From Streptomyces dysideae (lineage in GTDB: Bacteria; Actinomycetota; Actinomycetes; Streptomycetales; Streptomycetaceae): DNA of 64,000 nucleotides. Below, one piece after another: positions 7,567-16,415 of the stretch. The first letter of the stretch is position 1; each line of letters begins with the position of its first letter. Under the pieces are notes generated by a model. That model was not told where the DNA came from, did no database searches, and was given only the letters and a program-made list of their open reading frames with translations. Both the position numbers and the translations under genes were made by a program. The stretch covers positions 166,989-230,988 of the forward strand of contig NZ_KQ949077.1 of assembly GCF_001514305.1 (NCBI RefSeq), given 5' to 3'.

Positions 7567-9045
7567 CTACACGAACAAGCTCAGCACCGCCGCCACCAAG
7601 AACCCCGCCACCGACAGCACACTCTCCAGCACGGTCCACGTCCTGAGGGTGTCCCGTTCGCTGATGCCGAAGTACTTGGCGACGATCCAGAAGCCGCCGT
7701 CGTTGACGTGTGAGGCGAAGATCGAGCCTGCCGAGATGGCCATGATGACCAGGGCGACGAAGGCCTGGGAGTGGTCGCCCTCGGTGAGGAGGGGTGCCAC
7801 GATGCCCGCCGTCGTCACGATCGCCACCGTCGCCGAGCCCTGGGCCACCCGGAGGACCACCGAGATCAGGTACGACAGGACGATCACCGGGAGGCCGACG
7901 TCGTTGAAGGTGTCGGAGAGTGCCTGGGCGACGCCGCTGGCCTTGAGGATGGCGCCGAAGATGCCGCCCGCGCCGACGACCAGGAGGATGTTGCCGACGG
8001 GCTTGAGCGACGAAGTCGACACCGTTTCGAGGGACTTGCGGGACCAGCCGCGCCTGATGCCCAGCAGGTAGTACGCGAGGAGCAGGGCGATCGTCAGGGC
8101 CACGAACGGGTTGCCGAAGAACTCGATCACCGAGCGGAGTGTGGACGGGTCCAGCGCGATCGACGAGAAGGTCGCCGCGAGGATCAGCACCAGCGGCGTA
8201 CCGATGATGCCGAGGACCGTGCCCAGCGGCACCGGCGTCTCCCGGGGCTCGACGCCCGCGGCCCGCTGCTCGTCGATGACGGCGAGCCTGGCCTCCGCGG
8301 CTGCCTCGACCATGTCCTGCGGTACGGCGACGAAGATGCGGCGGCCGATCCACGCGGAGTAGGCCCAGGCGGCCAGCACCGCCGGGATGCCGCAGACGAC
8401 GCCCATCAGGATCACCCAGCCGAGCTGGACGTGCAGGAGGCCTGCGGCCGCCACCGGACCCGGGTGCGGCGGCAGGAAGGCGTGGGTCATCGACAGGCCG
8501 GCCAGCAGCGGCAGGCAGTACAGCAGGATCGACCTGCCGGAGCGCTTGGCGGCGGCGTAGACGATCGGCGCGAGGACGAAGATGCCGACGTCGAAGAAGA
8601 CCGGGATGCCGAAGATCAGGCCGGTGAGGCCCATGGCGAGGGGCGCGCGTTTCTCACCGAAGAGGTTGAGGAGCCTGGACGCCAACACCTCCGCCCCGCC
8701 GCTTACTTCGAGGATCGCGCCGAGCATCGTGCCGAGGCCGATGATGATCGCGACATGGCCGAGGATGCCGCCCATGCCGGACTCGATGGTCGACACGGCG
8801 TCGCTTCGCTGGACTGTGCCGAAGAGTTCGGTGACCGAGAGGCCGGCCATCAGACCGACGGCTATGGAGACGGCGAGGAGGGCGACGAACGGCTGGAGTC
8901 GCGCCTTGATGATCAGGAACAGGAGCAGGGCGATACCGATGGCGGCGACCGTGAGGAGGCCCGCCGTGCCGTCGATGAGGAGGAGCAGTCCGCCGGTGTG
9001 GGGTGAGGCTTCGGGGGTGGGGGATGCCGCGAGCGGATGGGACAT
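7567..9045 (-). CDS. GntP/DsdX-family permease
   Basis: A 492-residue membrane protein with 12 or more hydrophobic segments and family features such as GLTGLIFGIPVFFDVG, a histidine/proline loop HAFLPPHPGPVAAA, and VVLRVAQGSATVA. The Gnt family imports gluconate and related sugar acids, and also D-serine (DsdX). ATG 9045 has AGAGGAC upstream and is preferred to GTG 9099. It lies downstream of ridA on the same strand. Together with the D-amino-acid and keto-sugar enzymes nearby, it suggests uptake of a sugar acid or D-amino acid, possibly an amino-sugar acid. Confidence 0.92.
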   Translation of the reverse strand: MSHPLAASPTPEASPHTGGLLLLIDGTAGLLTVAAIGIALLLFLIIKARLQPFVALLAVSIAVGLMAGLSVTELFGTVQRSDAVSTIESGMGGILGHVAIIIGLGTMLGAILEVSGGAEVLASRLLNLFGEKRAPLAMGLTGLIFGIPVFFDVGIFVLAPIVYAAAKRSGRSILLYCLPLLAGLSMTHAFLPPHPGPVAAAGLLHVQLGWVILMGVVCGIPAVLAAWAYSAWIGRRIFVAVPQDMVEAAAEARLAVIDEQRAAGVEPRETPVPLGTVLGIIGTPLVLILAATFSSIALDPSTLRSVIEFFGNPFVALTIALLLAYYLLGIRRGWSRKSLETVSTSSLKPVGNILLVVGAGGIFGAILKASGVAQALSDTFNDVGLPVIVLSYLISVVLRVAQGSATVAIVTTAGIVAPLLTEGDHSQAFVALVIMAISAGSIFASHVNDGGFWIVAKYFGISERDTLRTWTVLESVLSVAGFLVAAVLSLFV

Positions 9046-9096
9046 TCGGGGGTCCTCTACGTGAGCACAACAGCTTTCGGGCAGGGGGGATCGCGA

Positions 9097-9122
9097 CACG
9101 GCGCCCGGTGGGTGGCGCCGTG
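9097..9122 (-). terminator. hairpin between ridA and the permease gene
   Basis: Nine-base arms (9097-9105 CACGGCGCC and 9114-9122) with an 8-base loop, just downstream of the ridA stop. It may end or attenuate the kdgK-iclR-ridA transcript before the permease gene. Confidence 0.6.
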
Positions 9123-9157
9123 CCGGTTACGGCGTGCGGGAGTTGAGGGGGGGAGCG

Positions 9158-9568
9158 TCAGCCGAGGACGGCGAGCGCGTCGATCTCGATGAGGAGCCCG
9201 GCGGGGAGGCCGACGTAGACGGTCGTACGGGCGGCCGGAGGCGCGGTGAGAGCCTGCTCCTCGAAGTAGGTGTTGTAGATCTGGTTCATCTCGGCGAAGT
9301 GGGCGACGTCCGTCAGATAGACACGGATCATCATCACGTCGTCCCAGCTCGCGCCGCCCTCTTCCAGGATCGCCTTGACGTTGGCGAGGGTCTGGAGGGT
9401 CTGCTCGCGCAGGGTCGGGCCGGCGGGCGTGGGCGGTTTGCCCTCCTCTGCGGGCAGGAAGCCGACCTGGCCGGCGACCTGAAGGACGTTGCCCTTCTTG
9501 ACGCCGTGGGAGAACTTCGCGGGCGGGGTCGTGTGGGTCTTCGGGGTGAGCGCGATCTTCTCGGTCAT
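9158..9568 (-). CDS. ridA: RidA family enamine/imine deaminase
   Basis: A 136-residue RidA/YjgF/UK114 protein. Visible hallmarks are QVAGQVGFLP near residue 30, the LANVKAILEEGGASWDDV helix, and the C-terminal RTTVYVGLPAG-ALIEIDALAV strand with the conserved arginine. RidA hydrolyses the 2-aminoacrylate-type enamines released by PLP-dependent dehydratases. Its ATG overlaps the iclR stop by four bases, so it is in one operon with the regulator and the kinase. The D-amino-acid dehydratase encoded divergently is a plausible source of its substrate. Confidence 0.93.
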   Translation of the reverse strand: MTEKIALTPKTHTTPPAKFSHGVKKGNVLQVAGQVGFLPAEEGKPPTPAGPTLREQTLQTLANVKAILEEGGASWDDVMMIRVYLTDVAHFAEMNQIYNTYFEEQALTAPPAARTTVYVGLPAGLLIEIDALAVLG

Positions 9569-10326
9569 ACGGTGCCCTTCGGTGAGGTTCTGCCGGAGTA
9601 CTCGCCGCTGATCGCGTCCGCGGTACGGCGGACCAGCGGAAGCAGGGTGAGGAGTTCGTCGGCGGTGACGACGACGTTCGGCGCGGAGACCGACATCGCG
9701 GCGACGACACGGCCCTCGGCGCCGCGGATCGGTGCGGCGACGCAGTTGATGGACTCCTCGTGGCCGCCGAGGTCGGTGGCCCAGCCCTGTTCGCGCACCT
9801 TGTCCAACTCCCGCAGGAAAGCGGGGGCGTCGGCGGTCGAACGGGTCGTGTACACGGGGTAGTCGAGCTTGTCGGCGAGGGCGCGGCGTTCGGGCTCGGG
9901 GAGATCGGCGAGGAGGAGTTTCGCGACGGCGGCGACGGTGATGGCGACGGGCTTCCCGATCCGGGAGTACATCCGCACCGGGTACCGGCTCTCCACCTTG
10001 TCGATGTACAGCACCTCGTCCTCCTCGTACACGGCGAGGTGCACGGTGTGCCCGCACTGCTCGTTCAGTTTTACGAGGTGGGGGTGGGCGATCTCGCGGA
10101 TGTCGAGGTTCTCCATCGCCTCCTGGGCGAGGGCGATGAGGCGGGCGCCGAGGCGGTAGCGCTGGTCGGACTGGCGGTAGACGAGGCCGTGCTCGTGCAG
10201 GGTGCGCAGCAGACGCAGTGCCGTGGACTTGTGGACGCCCAGGCGGTCGGCGACCTGGCCCAGGTCGGCGGGGCCCTCGGCGAGCAGCGGCAGGATGCTG
10301 AGCGCGCGGTCGACGGTCTGGCTCAT
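9565..10326 (-). CDS. IclR-family transcriptional regulator
   Basis: A 253-residue regulator. The N-terminal winged helix (residues 1-70) contains LGQVADRLGVHKSTALRLLRTL. The C-terminal effector domain contains CGHTVHLAVYEEDEVLYIDKV and the S-I-N-C-V-A-APIR segment. It overlaps both neighbours by four bases (kinase stop/ATG and ATG/stop), a tightly coupled operon. IclR proteins sense small acids. The likely targets are the divergent promoters between the kinase and the dehydratase, where an inverted repeat sits at 11500-11518. Confidence 0.93.
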   Translation of the reverse strand: MSQTVDRALSILPLLAEGPADLGQVADRLGVHKSTALRLLRTLHEHGLVYRQSDQRYRLGARLIALAQEAMENLDIREIAHPHLVKLNEQCGHTVHLAVYEEDEVLYIDKVESRYPVRMYSRIGKPVAITVAAVAKLLLADLPEPERRALADKLDYPVYTTRSTADAPAFLRELDKVREQGWATDLGGHEESINCVAAPIRGAEGRVVAAMSVSAPNVVVTADELLTLLPLVRRTADAISGEYSGRTSPKGTV

Positions 10327-11402
10327 GGGGTGCGTACCTCCTCGTCAGCCCTTACTACGGCCTGTGTCCAGCCGGGGCCGAGTCGAAGTCTCCCCCACGC
10401 GGTGTCATCGAGGGCGACCAGGCGGTCGGCGTGGTCACGGGCGGGGGGCGGGGCGAGGTCGCCGGAGGCGGTGAGGGCGGCGGCGGCCCAGAGGTGGGCG
10501 TGGCGCAGACGGTCCCTTGCGGGGAGGTCACGCAGGGTGGAGGACAGAAACCCGGCGGCGAAGGCGTCACCGGCACCGACGGCCGCGACCACGTCGACCC
10601 GGGGGGCGCGGACGTGGGTGGAGGTGCCGTCGGCGTCCTCCAGTCCCTCGGTGTCCTTGTCGAAGGCGACGGCTCCGCCCGGACCCTGCTTGACGACCAC
10701 GATCTCCGGCTCCGGCAGCGCGTCCACGATCGCCGGCCCACCGTGCAGTCCCCACGCCGCCCGCGCCTCGTCGGCCCCCACGAAGACGATGTCGGCCCGG
10801 CGGGCCAGGTCGAGCAGGACACGGGGGCCGTCGACGTCGGGCCATAGTCCCGGCCGGTAGTTGACGTCGAAGGAGACGAGCGGCCGCCCCGGCCGGGGTT
10901 CGGTCAGCTCCCACATGAGGTCGAGACACTCACCGGACAACGCCGCCGTGATCCCGGACAGGTGCAGCACCCGCCCCGCCCGCACCGCCTCCAGATCCAC
11001 ATTCCCCGCGGCCATCGCCGACGCCGCCGACCCCGCCCGGTAGTACGCCACCTCGTGCGCGTCCGTCGCCCGGTCCCCCGCCGTCCGGAAGTACACGCCC
11101 GTCGGACGCTCCGGATCCCGTCGTACGGCCGAGACGTCGACGCCGTACCCCCCGATCGCCTCGACGAGATGGTCACCGAACCCGTCCGCGCCGACCCGGC
11201 TGACCCACCGCACGGAATGCCCCGCCGCCGCCAGCGCGCACGCCACGTTCGACTCCGCACCCCCGATCCCCCGCTCGAACGACGGAACGTCGGCCAGCCG
11301 CCCCGGCTGCGACGGCAGAAACGTGACCATGGACTCGCCGAGCGCGACGACGTCCACGACGTCGGGGGCGTTGCAGGGTCCGGTGTGGGTCACGATCGTC
11401 AT
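10323..11402 (-). CDS. kdgK: PfkB-family sugar kinase, probably 2-keto-3-deoxygluconate kinase
   Basis: A 359-residue ribokinase-fold enzyme. The N-terminal GESMVTFLP, the GGAESNVACALA motif, and the C-terminal GAGDAFAAGFL anion hole with its catalytic aspartate mark a PfkB kinase. The PSQPGRLADVPSFERGIGG opening and the VYFRTAGDR-type lid resemble 2-dehydro-3-deoxygluconokinases. GAGGAG lies just before ATG 11402. As first gene of the kdgK-iclR-ridA operon it would phosphorylate a keto-deoxy sugar acid made by the divergent enzymes. Substrate assignment is inferred. Confidence 0.85.
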   Translation of the reverse strand: MTIVTHTGPCNAPDVVDVVALGESMVTFLPSQPGRLADVPSFERGIGGAESNVACALAAAGHSVRWVSRVGADGFGDHLVEAIGGYGVDVSAVRRDPERPTGVYFRTAGDRATDAHEVAYYRAGSAASAMAAGNVDLEAVRAGRVLHLSGITAALSGECLDLMWELTEPRPGRPLVSFDVNYRPGLWPDVDGPRVLLDLARRADIVFVGADEARAAWGLHGGPAIVDALPEPEIVVVKQGPGGAVAFDKDTEGLEDADGTSTHVRAPRVDVVAAVGAGDAFAAGFLSSTLRDLPARDRLRHAHLWAAAALTASGDLAPPPARDHADRLVALDDTAWGRLRLGPGWTQAVVRADEEVRTP

Positions 11403-11499
11403 AGCTCCTCGGCGATCAGCGCATCGGCGGGGTGTGGCGGCTCCGTTGACCCCGCGTTGGCCGAGATGTTAGACAGCAGTAAGCGATATACGCAATGAA

Positions 11500-11518
11500 C
11501 GTTGCACAGAATGCAACG
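11500..11518. promoter_or_regulatory. inverted repeat, candidate IclR-type operator
   Basis: CGTTGCA (11500-11506) and TGCAACG (11512-11518) form a perfect inverted repeat with a 5-base centre. A third half site, TGCAACG, follows directly at 11521-11527. The site sits in the 144-base gap between the divergent kinase operon and the dehydratase gene, about 30 bases before the latter's ATG. The IclR regulator encoded in the operon is the natural candidate to bind it. Confidence 0.65.
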
Positions 11519-11546
11519 GATGCAACGCACCGACCAGGGAGGCTCC

Positions 11547-12824
11547 ATGACAGCCGACAGCCCCTCCGAAGCCCTCGCCCGTCTCGCTGAGGAGCGTGTC
11601 GACCACCGCTTCAAGGGCCTCCCGCCGGACGCCGACGGCCACACCGTCGCCGAGCTGGCCGCCCAGCGCCGCAACCTCTTCACCGGCGGCTTCGCCACCC
11701 CCGTGCTCGCCCTCTCCGCCGACCGCCTGGAGCACAACCTCGAGCTCATGGAGACGTACGCCACCCGCCACGGCCTCGCCTTCGCCCCGCACGGCAAGAC
11801 CTCCATGGCGCCGCAGCTCTTCCAGCGCCAGATCGAGCACGGCGCGTGGGGCATCACGCTCGCGGTGCCGCACCAGGTGCGGGTGGCCCGCGCCTTCGGC
11901 GTCCAGCGCGTCTTCCTCGCCAATGAACTCGTCGACGCCGCCGCGCTGCGCTGGATCTCCGCGCAGCTCGACACCGACCCCGGCTTCCGCCTCGTCTGCT
12001 ACGTCGACTCCGTGCGCGGCGTCGAGCTGATGGACGCCGCCCTGCGGGGCGCCTCCCGCCCGCTGGACGTGGTCGTGGAGCTCACCGCCGGCGACGGCGC
12101 CCGTACCGGCGTCCGTACGGAGGCGGAGTGCGCGGCCGTCGCCGACGCCGTGGCCGCCACCCGCACCCTCCGCCTCGTCGGCGTCGCGGGCTACGAGGGC
12201 GAGGTCCCGCAGGCCACTCCGGAGCGGGTGCACGCCTGGCTGCGGCGGCTCGTCTCCCTCGCCGTCGATTTCGACAAAGCCGGACGCTTCGCAGAAGCCG
12301 ATCAGATCCTCGTCAGCGCCGGCGGCAGCGCCTGGTTCGACGCGGTCGCCGACGTCTTCGCCGAGATCCCCGAACTCTCCCGCCCCGTCCTGAAGTTGCT
12401 GCGCTCCGGCGCCTACGTCTCGCACGACGACGGCCACTACCGCAAGCTGACCCCCTTCAACCGCGTCCCCGAGGAGGGCGCCCTGGAACCGGCGTTCCGC
12501 CTGTGGACGCAGGTCGTCTCCCGCCCCTCCCCGGAGCAGGCCTTCACCAACGCGGGCAAGCGGGACGCGGCCTACGACCTCGACCTGCCCTTCGCCCAGG
12601 TGGTCCGCCGGGACGGCCGCGAGCGCCCGGCCGCCGGGATCGAGGTGACCGGCCTCTCCGACCAGCACGCATGGCTGCGTACGGCCCCCGGGGCGGACCT
12701 CGAAGTGGGCGACTGGGTCGGCCTCGGGCTGTCCCACCCGTGCACGTCCTTCGACAAGTGGCAGCTGATCCCGGTCGCCGAGGCGGACGGGACGGTCGTC
12801 GACTACATCCGTACGTTCTTCTGA
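11547..12824 (+). CDS. zinc- and PLP-dependent D-amino-acid dehydratase (DSD1-like)
   Basis: A 425-residue protein with an alanine-racemase-like barrel. The PLP lysine lies in FAPHGKTSM (about residue 90), after TPVLALSADRLEHNL. The C-terminal domain ends in GLSHPCTSFDKW, whose H-x-C pair is the zinc site of eukaryotic-type D-serine dehydratases. The enzyme should convert a D-3-hydroxy amino acid to a 2-keto acid plus ammonia through an enamine. AGGGAGG precedes ATG 11547. It is followed after 11 bases by the D-aminoacylase gene, so the two form an operon. D-glucosaminate as substrate is a hypothesis. Confidence 0.87.
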   Translation: MTADSPSEALARLAEERVDHRFKGLPPDADGHTVAELAAQRRNLFTGGFATPVLALSADRLEHNLELMETYATRHGLAFAPHGKTSMAPQLFQRQIEHGAWGITLAVPHQVRVARAFGVQRVFLANELVDAAALRWISAQLDTDPGFRLVCYVDSVRGVELMDAALRGASRPLDVVVELTAGDGARTGVRTEAECAAVADAVAATRTLRLVGVAGYEGEVPQATPERVHAWLRRLVSLAVDFDKAGRFAEADQILVSAGGSAWFDAVADVFAEIPELSRPVLKLLRSGAYVSHDDGHYRKLTPFNRVPEEGALEPAFRLWTQVVSRPSPEQAFTNAGKRDAAYDLDLPFAQVVRRDGRERPAAGIEVTGLSDQHAWLRTAPGADLEVGDWVGLGLSHPCTSFDKWQLIPVAEADGTVVDYIRTFF

Positions 12825-12835
12825 GGAGACCCGTC

Positions 12836-14461
12836 ATGGAAGACCTCGTCATCCGGGACGCGGACGTCGTCGACGGCTCCGGCGATCCGGCGTACCGGGC
12901 GGATGTGGTGATCGACGGCGGCCGTGTCGTCTCGATCGTGCAGGAGGCGGCCGCTGCGGGCTGTCAACGGCCCAAGGCCCGGCGCGAGTTGGACGCCGAG
13001 GGTCTCGTCCTCTCCCCCGGCTTCATCGACATGCACGCCCACAGCGACCTCGCCCTCCTCCGCGACCCCGACCACAGCGCCAAGGTCGCGCAGGGCGTGA
13101 CCCTCGAGGTCATCGGCCAGGACGGGCTGTCGTACGCCCCCGTCGACGACCGCACCCTCGCCGAGGTCCGCCGCGCGATCACCGGCTGGAACGGCCACGG
13201 CGACGACATCGACTTCGGCTGGCGGTCGGTGGGCGAGTATCTCGACCGGCTGGATCACGGCTTCGAGGGCCAGGGCATCGCCGTCAACGCCGCCTACCTC
13301 ATCCCCCAGGGCACCGTGCGCATGCTCGCCGTCGGCTGGGACGACCGTGAGGCGACCCCCGAAGAGCTCGGCCGGATGCGGCGGTTGGTCGCCGAGGGCA
13401 TGGAGCAGGGCGCGGTCGGCATGTCGTCCGGGCTGACCTACACGCCCGGCATGTACGCCAAGGACGCCGAACTCACCGAGCTGTGCCGGGTGGTGGCGTC
13501 GTACGGCGGCTACTACTGCCCGCACCACCGCTCGTACGGCGCGGGCGCCCTGGAGGCCTACGAGGAGATGGTCGCCCTGACCCGGGAGGCGGGCTGTTCC
13601 CTCCATCTCGCCCACGCCACCATGAACTTCGGCGTGAACAAGGGCCGGGCCCCGGAGCTGCTGGCGCTGCTGGACGACGCCCTCGCGGCCGGCGCGGACA
13701 TCACCCTGGACACATATCCCTACACCCCCGGCTCCACCACCCTCGCCGCGATGCTGCCCAGCTGGGCGAGCGAGGGCGGCCCCCAGGCGGTCCTCGGCCG
13801 GCTCGGCGACGACGGCACCGCCGAGCGCGTCCGGCACCACCTGGAGGTCATCGGCGCCGACGGCTGCCACGGCGTGCCCATCGAGTGGGACACCATCGAG
13901 ATCTCGGGCGTGAGCGACCCTGCGCTCACCGAGTACGTGGGCCGTACGGTCCAGCAGTCCGCGGACCTGCGCGGCGAGGCCCCGTGGACGACCGCCCGGC
14001 GTCTGCTGCTCGACGACCGGCTGGGCTCGACGATCCTCCAGCACGTCGGCCACGAGGAGAACGTGCAGACGATCATGCGGCACCCGGTCCACACCGGCGG
14101 CTCGGACGGCATCCTGCAGGGCGCCAAGCCGCATCCGCGGGCGTACGGCACGTTCCCGCACTATCTCGGCCGGTACGTACGGGAGTTGGGCGTGCTGTCG
14201 CTGGAGGAGTGCGTGGCGCATCTCACCGGGCGCCCGGCGGCCCGGCTGCGGCTCCCGGACCGCGGGCTGGTCCGCGAGGGCTACCGGGCCGACCTGGTCC
14301 TCTTCGACCCGGCGACGGTCGCGGCGGGGTCGACCTTCGAGGCGCCGAGGGTGCTGCCGAGGGGCATCCCGTACGTGCTGGTCGACGGCCGATTCGCCGT
14401 CGAGGACGGGCGGCGCACGGACGTACTGGCGGGGCGGGCGGTCCGCCGTACTGCCGCGTGA
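12836..14461 (+). CDS. N-acyl-D-amino-acid deacylase (D-aminoacylase)
   Basis: A 541-residue amidohydrolase of the D-aminoacylase type. Metal ligands are visible as HAH in PGFIDMHAHSDL, histidines in YYCPHHRSYG and LHLAHATM, and the catalytic aspartate in TGGSDGILQG. The late GYRADLVLFDP segment is the usual amidohydrolase C-terminal strand. It removes the acyl group from an N-acyl-D-amino acid in the cytoplasm. The ribosome site overlaps the dehydratase stop (TGAGGAG). Product of this step would be the substrate of the dehydratase immediately upstream. Confidence 0.92.
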   Translation: MEDLVIRDADVVDGSGDPAYRADVVIDGGRVVSIVQEAAAAGCQRPKARRELDAEGLVLSPGFIDMHAHSDLALLRDPDHSAKVAQGVTLEVIGQDGLSYAPVDDRTLAEVRRAITGWNGHGDDIDFGWRSVGEYLDRLDHGFEGQGIAVNAAYLIPQGTVRMLAVGWDDREATPEELGRMRRLVAEGMEQGAVGMSSGLTYTPGMYAKDAELTELCRVVASYGGYYCPHHRSYGAGALEAYEEMVALTREAGCSLHLAHATMNFGVNKGRAPELLALLDDALAAGADITLDTYPYTPGSTTLAAMLPSWASEGGPQAVLGRLGDDGTAERVRHHLEVIGADGCHGVPIEWDTIEISGVSDPALTEYVGRTVQQSADLRGEAPWTTARRLLLDDRLGSTILQHVGHEENVQTIMRHPVHTGGSDGILQGAKPHPRAYGTFPHYLGRYVRELGVLSLEECVAHLTGRPAARLRLPDRGLVREGYRADLVLFDPATVAAGSTFEAPRVLPRGIPYVLVDGRFAVEDGRRTDVLAGRAVRRTAA

Positions 14462-14492
14462 CCGCCCGCCCTTGAGTGCCTGCCGACGCCGG

Positions 14493-15434
14493 TTACGGCT
14501 TGGGCAGCGTGCACCCGCTCGCGCTCAGGTCGAGCTTGTTGTCGACGCCGAAGCAGGCGGGGATCTGGTAGGTCTCCTGGGCGTAGTTGATGCCCTGGCG
14601 GACCGTCACCGTGCCGTTCTCGGCGACCTCGCACGGGTTGTTCACCGTGCAGCGCTCGCCGTCCTCGTTACCGGTGTTGTTGACGGCCACGACCTCGTTG
14701 GTGGCCTGGTCGATGACCGGGGAGCCGGAGGTGCCGCCGATCGTGTTGCAGGCGGAGGTGTAGCGGACCGAGTCCTTCCAGGTCCAGTCGCCCTCCTTCA
14801 TGCGGTACACGAAGCCGTCGATGTTGCAGTTGTACAGCCGCTTCCAGTAGCCGGAGGCGACGGTGATGGCGGTACCGGCGACCGGGTGGGAGTCGCCGAG
14901 GGTCAGCGGGCTGATGTTGTACGAGCTCTTGATCTGCGCGTACGTGGTGGTGAGCTGGTACAGCGAGACGTCCGTGTCGGTCATCGTCGCGTACGCGATC
15001 TTGCTGGCGCGCAGCGTGCCGACCCTGGTGCCCGAGGCGTTGAGCAGGCCGAAGGTGCGGCTGGACGCCTGGTCGACGACGACCTCGCCGGGCCCGGGGA
15101 AGCCGGACTCCAGGCAGTGGCCGTTGGACATGACCATGGCCGGGTCGTTGTCCTCGGAGTCCGGGAAGCGGATGACGGAGCCGGAGCAGTTGCTGAGCGA
15201 GACGGTGCCGGCGAAGTTGACGGCTCTGACGCCGGGCTCGTCCGCCTCCGCGCCGGTCAGCACCTGGTTCACGGCGGACGTCACCTTGTTCACGGTGGCC
15301 ACCGCGTCGCCCACGACCGGTGCCGCCTTGCCCACCGTGGGCGCCGTCGCGGTGTCCGGGGCGGCGACCGCGGGTGCCGCGCCCGACCCGGCTATCGCCA
15401 GGGCCGCGAGCACGGCAAGGAGAGGTTTGTTCAT
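14493..15434 (-). CDS. secreted trypsin-like serine protease
   Basis: A 313-residue exported protein with a clear signal peptide (MNKPLLAVLAALAIAGSGAA, cleavage near AVA-AP). The catalytic triad is readable: His in VMSNGHCLE, Asp in TDTDVSLYQL, and Ser in GGTSGSPVID. Paired cysteines (NCSGS...GHCLE, CNTIGG, CTVNNPCE, CFGV...SGCTL) suggest disulfides. Residues about 25-70 form a pro-region rich in Ala, Thr and Val. It is an S1-fold protease of the chymotrypsin type. It is convergent with the D-aminoacylase gene, with no obvious link in function. Confidence 0.9.
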   Translation of the reverse strand: MNKPLLAVLAALAIAGSGAAPAVAAPDTATAPTVGKAAPVVGDAVATVNKVTSAVNQVLTGAEADEPGVRAVNFAGTVSLSNCSGSVIRFPDSEDNDPAMVMSNGHCLESGFPGPGEVVVDQASSRTFGLLNASGTRVGTLRASKIAYATMTDTDVSLYQLTTTYAQIKSSYNISPLTLGDSHPVAGTAITVASGYWKRLYNCNIDGFVYRMKEGDWTWKDSVRYTSACNTIGGTSGSPVIDQATNEVVAVNNTGNEDGERCTVNNPCEVAENGTVTVRQGINYAQETYQIPACFGVDNKLDLSASGCTLPKP

Positions 15435-15596
15435 GTGGGGGGTCCCCTCATACGACGAAGGTGACCGGAGTTTTTCCGGCCACCCGTAGCTTTGTCATGC
15501 ACATTGTGGTGTGCGAGGGGCTCGCGGGCAAGGAGTTGTTCCGGCCCGCACCGATCTCCAACCTACCTAATACGGCGGCTACTTGAACCACCCGGG

Positions 15597-16289
15597 CTAC
15601 TTGGGCCCTTTGGTCCCACCCTGCCCTTTGCCGGGGTTGCCGTTCGCGTTGCCCGGGGCATCGATGGTCGGCGCGGGGGTGGTGAGGGCCGCGCCGGTGG
15701 GGGTGGGCGAGGGCTCGCCGTCCTTGTCGTCGGAGTCGTCGCCGGACCCGGAGGGACTCGACGAGGCGCTCGGGGACTGGGTGCGCGACGGCCCGGTACC
15801 ACCGGAGGAGCCGTCGGAGGCCGACCCGCCCGAGGAGTCCGCGGACGTCGCCGGCTCCCCGGCCGTCGGGGGCGTACGGTCCGGCTTGCCCTGGGTCCCG
15901 TCCGGGGACTCCCCGGAGAACGCGAACCCCGCCACCAGGGCGGCCACCGACACCGCCCCCACCGCACCGGCGGCCACCGCCACGCGCCGCGAGCGCCAGG
16001 GGCTCGGCTTCCGCCGGGAACGCCGGTGACCGCGGCCGGCCGCGGCGCCCCCGGCCACCCGGGGCAGCTCGGTCGTCTCGTCGTACGCGTTCTCCCAGCC
16101 GTGCGCGGCGGCCGGGTCGGCGTACTCGTCGTACACCGGGGGCGACTCGGGCTGCGGGTGGTACACGTTCGGCAGCACCTGCGGCCAGTCACCCTCCCGG
16201 TGCGCACCGTGAACGCCGTACGGACCGGCCGCGTGGTTCGCGGCGTTCGTTTCGTACGTCCCGTTTTCGTGCTCAGGTGGCCTGGACAT
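15597..16289 (-). CDS. single-pass membrane protein with disordered flanks
   Basis: A 230-residue protein with a hydrophilic, Tyr/Pro-rich N-terminal half (to about residue 90), an RRSRRKPSPWRSRR basic cluster, then one hydrophobic segment (VAVAAGAVGAVSVAALVAGFAF). The rest is an extracytoplasmic tail rich in Ser, Gly, Pro and Thr, ending in GKGQGGTKGPK. This is the architecture of many actinobacterial cell-envelope anchors of unknown role. There is no recognised domain. Confidence 0.75.
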   Translation of the reverse strand: MSRPPEHENGTYETNAANHAAGPYGVHGAHREGDWPQVLPNVYHPQPESPPVYDEYADPAAAHGWENAYDETTELPRVAGGAAAGRGHRRSRRKPSPWRSRRVAVAAGAVGAVSVAALVAGFAFSGESPDGTQGKPDRTPPTAGEPATSADSSGGSASDGSSGGTGPSRTQSPSASSSPSGSGDDSDDKDGEPSPTPTGAALTTPAPTIDAPGNANGNPGKGQGGTKGPK

Positions 16290-16415
16290 GGCCGCGCATT
16301 GTAGAGACGGGAGGGGCCGACGGGACAGCTACCGGCGATAACCACCCAAACCCCCGCGTCTCACGTGTCGGAAAACACGGCCCAAAGGGCGTTACCGGGC
16401 CGTAAGCTCCTTGAC

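Noticed and set aside
7567..14461. Simple D-serine detoxification locus
   Set aside because: Possible, but it would not explain the keto-deoxygluconate-type kinase; kept as the alternative reading.
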